The notes under the pieces are model-generated. The model was not told the DNA's origin. It made no database searches and worked only from the letters and a program-made list of their open reading frames with translations. A stretch of DNA of 18,455 bases, from NCBI GenBank assembly GCA_017560305.1, contig JAFYOF010000150.1:1-18455 (forward strand). The letters are read 5' to 3'. The stretch comes from Alistipes sp. (GTDB lineage Bacteria > Bacteroidota > Bacteroidia > Bacteroidales > Rikenellaceae). Made by a program: the position numbers and the translations under genes. Of this stretch, positions 14,452 through 18,455 are shown piece after piece; within the stretch, counting starts at the first letter, position 1; every line of letters starts with the position of its first letter.

Positions 14452-15264
14452 TTATTTGCCGCTGCGGTAGACGCCGTAGACATGTATCTCCTTGGTCACC
14501 GTGTGCAGGCGGTCGAGGTTGCGGATGTAGTCATCCAGACACTTGAACTCCAGGTCGATGTGGAACATATAGTGCCAGGGCTCGCTTGGGATAGGGTAGG
14601 ACTGCAGCTTCGAGAGATTGATGCCCTCCAGCACGCTCAACGCCTTCAACAGTGAGCCCTCCTCGTGGTCGGTCTTGAAGTAGAGCGACGCCTTGTTGGC
14701 GTTCTTGTCGGTGAAGTGGTCGTAGCGCTTGAGCACCATAAAGCGGGTGTAGTTGCTCTTGTTGGTGTTGATCTCGGGCGCGATAATCTTCAGTCCGTAA
14801 ATCTCTGCCGCAAGTTCGCTGGCGATGGCCGCTGTGTGGCGCAGACCCTTCTCGGCGATGTGCTTTGCGCTCAGCGCCGTATCCTCGCTCTCGATGAGCT
14901 TCCAGGGGTGCTCGTCGAGGTACTCGATGCACTGCAGAAGCGCCATTGAGTGCGACTCCACCTCCTGAATATCCTCCAATTCCACATCGGGCAGCACCAT
15001 CAGGTTCTGCTTGATGGGCAGGTAAACCTCGCCCGCCACCTGCAGGTTCTCATCCTGCAAGATGCTGTAGTTCGGGATGATAGAGCCCGCGATGGAGTTC
15101 TCAATCGCCATCAGTCCCATATCGGCCTCGCCCGACTTCACGGCTGCTGCCACCTTGCGGAATGTGTCGCAAGGGAGTATCTCAATGTTCTCGCTGCCGA
15201 AGTGTTTGTTGGCTGCGATATGGTGGAAACTCGCTTCGTATCCTTGTATTGCAATCTTAAGCAT
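14452..15264 (-). CDS. pheA: Prephenate dehydratase with ACT domain
   Basis: The 270-residue enzyme converts prephenate to phenylpyruvate. The catalytic domain shows IQGYEASFHH, IENSIAGS (54-61) and the signature TRF (173-175). An ACT regulatory domain follows (KASLYFKTDHEEGSLLKALSVLEG onward). The phenylalanine-binding ESRP motif of well-studied enzymes reads QSYP here (221-224), and GALV is GSLL-like, so feedback control may differ. There is no N-terminal chorismate mutase; that activity is fused to the DAHP synthase instead. The frame also opens at a TTG nine bases upstream, inside the T-run of the attenuator, so the ATG at 15262-15264 is preferred. It is the first structural gene of the operon, eight bases after the attenuator T-run. 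Confidence 0.93.
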   Translation of the reverse strand: MLKIAIQGYEASFHHIAANKHFGSENIEILPCDTFRKVAAAVKSGEADMGLMAIENSIAGSIIPNYSILQDENLQVAGEVYLPIKQNLMVLPDVELEDIQEVESHSMALLQCIEYLDEHPWKLIESEDTALSAKHIAEKGLRHTAAIASELAAEIYGLKIIAPEINTNKSNYTRFMVLKRYDHFTDKNANKASLYFKTDHEEGSLLKALSVLEGINLSKLQSYPIPSEPWHYMFHIDLEFKCLDDYIRNLDRLHTVTKEIHVYGVYRSGK

Positions 15265-15271
15265 ATCAAAC

Positions 15272-15305
15272 AAAAAAATCCCAACCGTGGAGTACGGTCA
15301 GGATT
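15272..15305 (-). terminator. Attenuator terminator upstream of pheA
   Basis: On the minus strand AATCCTGACCGT (15305 to 15294) pairs with ACGGTTGGGATT (15288 to 15277): twelve consecutive pairs, two of them G-T, around a loop of five (ACTCC). T residues run to 15272. It lies after the leader peptide and directly before pheA, where it would stop transcription unless the antiterminator forms. Confidence 0.93.
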
Positions 15306-15365
15306 GTTATATCGCTCTATGAAGCATCTTCATTTAGCATACGACATCCTGACCGCTCGTGCGGT
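15295..15365 (-). promoter_or_regulatory. Antiterminator and protector hairpin of the attenuator
   Basis: Three alternative pairings are visible on the minus strand. (a) Protector: ACCGC (15365 to 15361) with GCGGT (15356 to 15352) around ACGA. (b) Antiterminator: CGGTCAGGAT (15355 to 15346) pairs perfectly over 10 bases with ATCCTGACCG (15304 to 15295), the left arm of the terminator. (c) A 6-bp local hairpin (15319-15324 with 15328-15333) lies between the antiterminator arms and would bring them together. The first protector arm overlaps leader codons Tyr12-Arg13. A ribosome stalled on the Phe/Tyr codons would cover it and free the antiterminator, giving read-through. Confidence 0.88.
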
Positions 15366-15399
15366 AAAAGTAAAATCGCTTATAAAAGAAGAAACCCAT
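15334..15399 (-). CDS. pheL: Phe/Tyr-rich leader peptide of the aromatic operon
   Basis: This is a 21-codon open frame with ATG at 15397-15399 and TAA at 15334-15336. Residues 1-12 read MGFFFYKRFYFY, with five Phe and three Tyr codons in a row of ten; the remaining residues (RTSGQDVVC) encode the protector and antiterminator arms. It begins about 24 bases after the predicted transcription start. Its job would be to sense charged Phe and Tyr tRNA through ribosome movement, not to make a functional protein. The symbol is used by analogy with enterobacterial pheL; the sequence is not claimed to be homologous. It is too short for usual gene finders. Confidence 0.9.
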   Translation of the reverse strand: MGFFFYKRFYFYRTSGQDVVC

Positions 15400-15426
15400 A
15401 AATCAATTCAATTAAAATTCCGACTA

Positions 15427-15457
15427 CAAATATATTAAAGTTGGTCGATAAAACAAA
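15427..15457 (-). promoter_or_regulatory. Promoter of the attenuated aromatic operon
   Basis: On the minus strand TTTG (15457 to 15454) is followed after exactly 19 bases by TATATTTG (15434 to 15427), a full match to the Bacteroidetes promoter consensus. Transcription should start near 15423, placing the leader ATG about 24 bases downstream. It sits in the A+T-rich gap after the nitroreductase gene. Confidence 0.88.
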
Positions 15458-15482
15458 ATTTCAATTGAAAAATATTAGGATA

Positions 15483-16127
15483 TTACTCAACATATTTAAT
15501 AACATCCCTGTTGCGGGGGCGTGCTTCGGGCTCCTCGTCGGCATAGCCTACGCCTACGCAGAGCAAAAGTTCGTAACCCTCGCTGAAGCCCAACTGCTCA
15601 AGGTAAGGCTTGCCCTCTGGCTTCGAGAAGAAGACCAATGGACCCATCATACACACCGAGCCCAAGCCCAACGACTTCGCTGCAAGTGTCATATTGCCCG
15701 CCATCAGACCGCAGTCAATCTGGGTGCACATACCAGGCTTGTGACCGATGAAAATCACCGCTGGGGCGTTGCGGAATGCATTCTTCATATCGGGATCAGC
15801 GAACATACGCTCCATAGGAGTACCCTTTGCAGCCTTCACCTGCGCCTCGGTCACACCCTTCAACCACTCGGGGTTGTCTACGATGCGCACCTCCCACTGC
15901 TGGGCATTCATTCCGTTGGGGGCGTGGATACCGCACTCAACAATCTTGTCGAGCAACTCGCGTGACACAGCCTCGTCCTTATACTTGCGGATGCTGCGAC
16001 GCGACATAATAGTCTCAATCACGGGGTTGCCTGCCTTCTCGCAACACTCCTTTTCGCACTCCTTGGGTGAGTTGCAGCAACTTGTAGCCATCACCATAGC
16101 ACACATAGCAATAAAAAGTTTTTTCAT
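15483..16127 (-). CDS. Nitroreductase-family protein with lipoprotein signal
   Basis: This 214-residue protein is a nitroreductase-fold flavoprotein: SRRSIRKYKDEAV (42-54) is the usual FMN-binding start, followed by HAPNGMNAQQWE, the segment with DCGLMAGNMTLAAKSLGLGS, and LLLCVGVGYADEEP near the end. Unlike typical cytosolic members, it begins with a signal-like sequence (MKKLFIAMCAMVMATSC) that fits a lipoprotein signal with Cys17 as the modified residue. A Cys-rich linker follows (Cys17, 18, 24, 28, 29), which could hold metal or disulfides. If exported, FMN would have to be acquired outside the cytosol. It lies 17 bases after the GH2 gene and is probably co-transcribed with it. Substrate unknown. 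Confidence 0.86.
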   Translation of the reverse strand: MKKLFIAMCAMVMATSCCNSPKECEKECCEKAGNPVIETIMSRRSIRKYKDEAVSRELLDKIVECGIHAPNGMNAQQWEVRIVDNPEWLKGVTEAQVKAAKGTPMERMFADPDMKNAFRNAPAVIFIGHKPGMCTQIDCGLMAGNMTLAAKSLGLGSVCMMGPLVFFSKPEGKPYLEQLGFSEGYELLLCVGVGYADEEPEARPRNRDVIKYVE

Positions 16128-16144
16128 ATTCTGTTTCGTTTTGG

Positions 16145-17968
16145 TTATTTCTTGAATGAGTTGCAGACCTCCTGATTGAGCTGGCGCACACGCTCAACAT
16201 CCAGCTTCATCAGCTTGCGGTCGTAGGACATCATACCGTTGAGCTCCATCTCGATGTCGGTAATCTGGGTGTAGACTGCGGCGGTGTAACCCTTGGCAAT
16301 CAAGCCCTTGAGGATGTTGATGTACTCCTCATAGCGGTCGGTCGCCTCCTCCTTGCCTGATGTCTTCGATGGGATGTTGAATGGGTCGGTCTCCGCCACT
16401 AACTTCCAGCGATGCTCCTCGGCAGTCTCGTAGCCCACGCCACCATACTCGCCCAAAACATTTGCGCGCTTGTAGTCGAAGAGATACATCTGAGGCTCTG
16501 GGTAGTTGTGAAGGTCGAGCATATCGCCACCCTCGGGGTAGTGGTTACCGCCACTTGCCTGATCCACAAGGCGAGATGGGTCGTAGTTCTTTGTCCACGC
16601 GGCAATCTCCTGCGTGTCGAACTGACCCCAGCCCTCGTTGAATGTCACCCAAGTGCCGATGCAAGGGTATGAGTAGAGGTTGTCGAGAATATCCTTCCAC
16701 TCGCGGCGGTGGTTCTCCTTCGCCTCTGGTGCGCGGTCAAACTCCACGCCCTTGAAGTACTGACGCCACTGGAGTTCTGGCATACCATCGCCCGAAGGCA
16801 TATCCTGCCATACAATCATACCGATGCGGTCGCAGTGGGTGTACCAGCGTGCTGGCTCAACCTTGATGTGCTTGCGAATCATATTGTAGCCTAACTCCTT
16901 GGTCTTGATGATGTCGAACGCCAACGCCTCGTCGGTTGGGGCGGTGTAGAGACCATCAGGCCAGTAGCCCTGGTCGAGTGTTCCGAACTGGAAGTAGTCC
17001 TCGTTGTTGAGCTGCAGGCGGATGATGTGGTCGTCGCCCATCTTCATCGAGAACTTACGCATAGCGGCGTAACTCTTCACCTTGTCCACAACCTTGCCAT
17101 TGCGTGAGAGTGTCACCTCCATATCATAAAGGAATGGATTTTCTGGCGACCAGAGTTTCGCCTCTGGCACGGGGAGTGTCACCTCCATACCATTCATACT
17201 CTTGCCCGAAGCGATGAGGGTCTCGCCATCGTAGAGTTTCACCTCGGCAACGCAGTTCTCGTCAGCCTTTACGGTTGGCTTCACGGTGAGGATGCCAGCG
17301 TCAATGTCGGGAGTGGTCTTGAGGGATTCAATTCTATTCTCTGCCACAGGCTCCATCCATACAGTCTGCCAGATGCCGCTCACGGCTGTGTACCACAAAA
17401 TCCAGGGGCGGTATGACTGCTTGCCGCGTGGCTGCCAGCCCTCTCCCGTTGGGTCAAACACCTTCACGGTGAGATTATTAGCGCCCTTCTTCAAGGCAGG
17501 AGTGATGTCGAATGAGAAAGGAGTGTAGCCACCCTTATGCTCGCCAATCTTCATATCGTTAATCCACACCTCTGCCTTCCAGTCCACAGCGCCGAAGTGG
17601 AGCAGGATGCGGTCGTTCTTCCACGCCGCTGGCACGGTGAACTCGCGCTCATACCACAAAGCGTTGTGCTGACCGAGGTGCTTCATCACACCCGAGAGGC
17701 TCGACTCCACAGCGAATGGCACAAGGATGTCGCCATCCATCTCCTGTGGCTTCGCCTCGTTCAGAGGGCGGATTGCGTAGTTCCACAAGCCGTTGAGGTT
17801 CTCCCAACGCTCGCGCTCCATAATTGGGCGAGGGTACTCGGGGAGTACATTTTCGGGGTCAAGGTTTACGCCCCAGTCGGTCTTGAGGTTGTCGCCTGCT
17901 GGCTGCCACTGCGCATTGGCGGTGGTAAAGAGTGCGCAGAGTGCACAGAGTAAAAAAATCTTCTTCAT
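16145..17968 (-). CDS. Secreted glycoside hydrolase family 2 protein
   Basis: The 607-residue protein has a signal peptide (MKKIFLLCALCALFTTANAQ) and the GH2 domain order: an N-terminal sugar-binding beta-sandwich (WENLNGLWNYA, GAVDWKAEVWINDMKIGEHKGGY), an immunoglobulin-like domain (about 210-300) and a TIM barrel. The acid/base is likely Glu445 in FNEGWGQFD and the nucleophile Glu507 in VLGEYGG. GH2 enzymes include beta-galactosidases, beta-glucuronidases, beta-mannosidases and others; the substrate cannot be fixed from sequence. The length is short for GH2 and there are no extra C-terminal domains. The protein is probably periplasmic. It begins 16 bases after the partial gene at 17985, so these genes form one operon whose promoter lies outside the window. 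Confidence 0.92.
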   Translation of the reverse strand: MKKIFLLCALCALFTTANAQWQPAGDNLKTDWGVNLDPENVLPEYPRPIMERERWENLNGLWNYAIRPLNEAKPQEMDGDILVPFAVESSLSGVMKHLGQHNALWYEREFTVPAAWKNDRILLHFGAVDWKAEVWINDMKIGEHKGGYTPFSFDITPALKKGANNLTVKVFDPTGEGWQPRGKQSYRPWILWYTAVSGIWQTVWMEPVAENRIESLKTTPDIDAGILTVKPTVKADENCVAEVKLYDGETLIASGKSMNGMEVTLPVPEAKLWSPENPFLYDMEVTLSRNGKVVDKVKSYAAMRKFSMKMGDDHIIRLQLNNEDYFQFGTLDQGYWPDGLYTAPTDEALAFDIIKTKELGYNMIRKHIKVEPARWYTHCDRIGMIVWQDMPSGDGMPELQWRQYFKGVEFDRAPEAKENHRREWKDILDNLYSYPCIGTWVTFNEGWGQFDTQEIAAWTKNYDPSRLVDQASGGNHYPEGGDMLDLHNYPEPQMYLFDYKRANVLGEYGGVGYETAEEHRWKLVAETDPFNIPSKTSGKEEATDRYEEYINILKGLIAKGYTAAVYTQITDIEMELNGMMSYDRKLMKLDVERVRQLNQEVCNSFKK

Positions 17969-17984
17969 AGTATTGTAGTTTTAG

Positions 17985-18455
17985 TTATTTCATCGGGTTG
18001 CGTTTGTAGGCGTCAATGAGCGAGCCCTCGGTGCGGTTGATGATATCCACGCCCTGCGTCATAGCATAGTCGCGCAGCACCTCGTGGCCACGGAACAACT
18101 CGGCAGTCTCCGCCAAATACTCCGCCATAGTGTAGGGGCGGGGAGGGTTGGTGGCGTTGTAGTAGATAGGCTCGGCCTTGGTCGGTGCAGAGTCGTAGAA
18201 GTGGCTCTTGATGCGGCAGAGTCGGTTCTGGTCATCCACAGTAAGCCCATCGAGCAGGGTGTGATCCACGCCATAGAGTTCAATTGTGCGGTAGCCAATC
18301 TGTATGCCCGTGAGGATTCCGTTCTGCACCACCGTGCCCCAGTTGCCCGAGCCGAGTCCGTGGCGGTAGCACCAGAACTCCACCTTGCGGAAGCCGTGGA
18401 AAACGGTTGAGTGGAATGGTACGATGCGTATGTTGGGGTTGTTGCCGATGGCGGC
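17985..18455 (-). CDS. 3' part of a polysaccharide-locus-type protein, cut by the window edge
   Basis: An open frame runs from the window edge (first full codon at 18455) to the TAA at 17985-17987, giving the last 156 residues; the true start is outside the window. The segment with ELYGVDHTLLDGLTVDD and KSHFYD, and the ending INRTEGSLIDAYKR, resemble proteins I recall from Bacteroidetes capsule and LPS loci, sometimes annotated as MptE-like or DUF115. That assignment is tentative. No signal peptide or membrane segment is seen in the visible part. Apparent start codons inside this fragment (a GTG at 18383) are internal, because the frame continues upstream without a stop. Confidence 0.6.
   Translation of the reverse strand, partial: AAIGNNPNIRIVPFHSTVFHGFRKVEFWCYRHGLGSGNWGTVVQNGILTGIQIGYRTIELYGVDHTLLDGLTVDDQNRLCRIKSHFYDSAPTKAEPIYYNATNPPRPYTMAEYLAETAELFRGHEVLRDYAMTQGVDIINRTEGSLIDAYKRNPMK

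Noticed and set aside
14950..15438. A + strand open frame covering the attenuator region and the start of pheA
   Set aside because: The minus strand carries a coherent promoter, leader peptide, alternative stems and pheA. The + strand translation has no family features.
15441..15482. Terminator after the nitroreductase gene
   Set aside because: Only a short A+T-rich palindrome (around TTTCAATTGAAA) is present, without a GC stem. It is too weak to call.

Overview
The window reads as chromosomal DNA of a member of the Bacteroidales. The evidence is (i) promoters of the Bacteroidetes type (TTTG, about 19 bases, TAnnTTTG) before at least two transcription units; (ii) A-rich or unremarkable sequence rather than Shine-Dalgarno sites before most starts; (iii) an aromatic amino acid operon in the order prephenate dehydratase, aminotransferase, prephenate dehydrogenase, DAHP synthase/chorismate mutase; and (iv) a roughly 790-residue multi-SLBB polysaccharide export protein. 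The genus cannot be fixed by eye. No rRNA, tRNA, CRISPR or transposase was seen.

Left part, + strand. Positions 1-390 hold no convincing gene but several inverted repeats: a compact element at 15-122 that folds like a structured RNA, a long hairpin with a run of C at 213-262, and a terminator (319-341) overlapping a promoter (339-369). Then come a flavin reductase-like protein (392-970), an A+T-rich gene with a PD-(D/E)XK nuclease-like signature (1012-1875) closed by its own terminator, and a surface-polysaccharide export pair (Wza-like SLBB protein and Wzz-like chain-length protein, 2098-5648). A PLP aminotransferase (5690-6889) follows. A shared hairpin at 6896-6921 separates this block from the convergent genes.

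Middle part, - strand (11158 down to 6945). A tight cluster encodes an alpha/beta hydrolase, a Mur ligase whose usual UDP-substrate domain is replaced by about five membrane segments, a D-Ala-D-Ala-type ATP-grasp ligase with a Gly/Lys-rich loop and tail, and a small outer-membrane beta-barrel protein. The first three look like a dedicated wall- or lipid-linked peptide ligation cassette rather than the housekeeping murF and ddl genes.

Right part, - strand. The aromatic operon (15264 down to 11261) makes phenylalanine and tyrosine precursors from the shikimate entry step onward. Upstream of it is a complete transcription attenuator: a promoter, a 21-residue leader peptide with eight Phe/Tyr codons among residues 3-12, a protector hairpin, a 10-bp antiterminator and a 12-bp terminator with a U-run just before pheA. 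This is the strongest regulatory finding in the window. Further right are a putative lipoprotein nitroreductase, a secreted GH2 glycoside hydrolase, and the 3' end of a gene resembling proteins of surface-polysaccharide loci, cut by the window edge.
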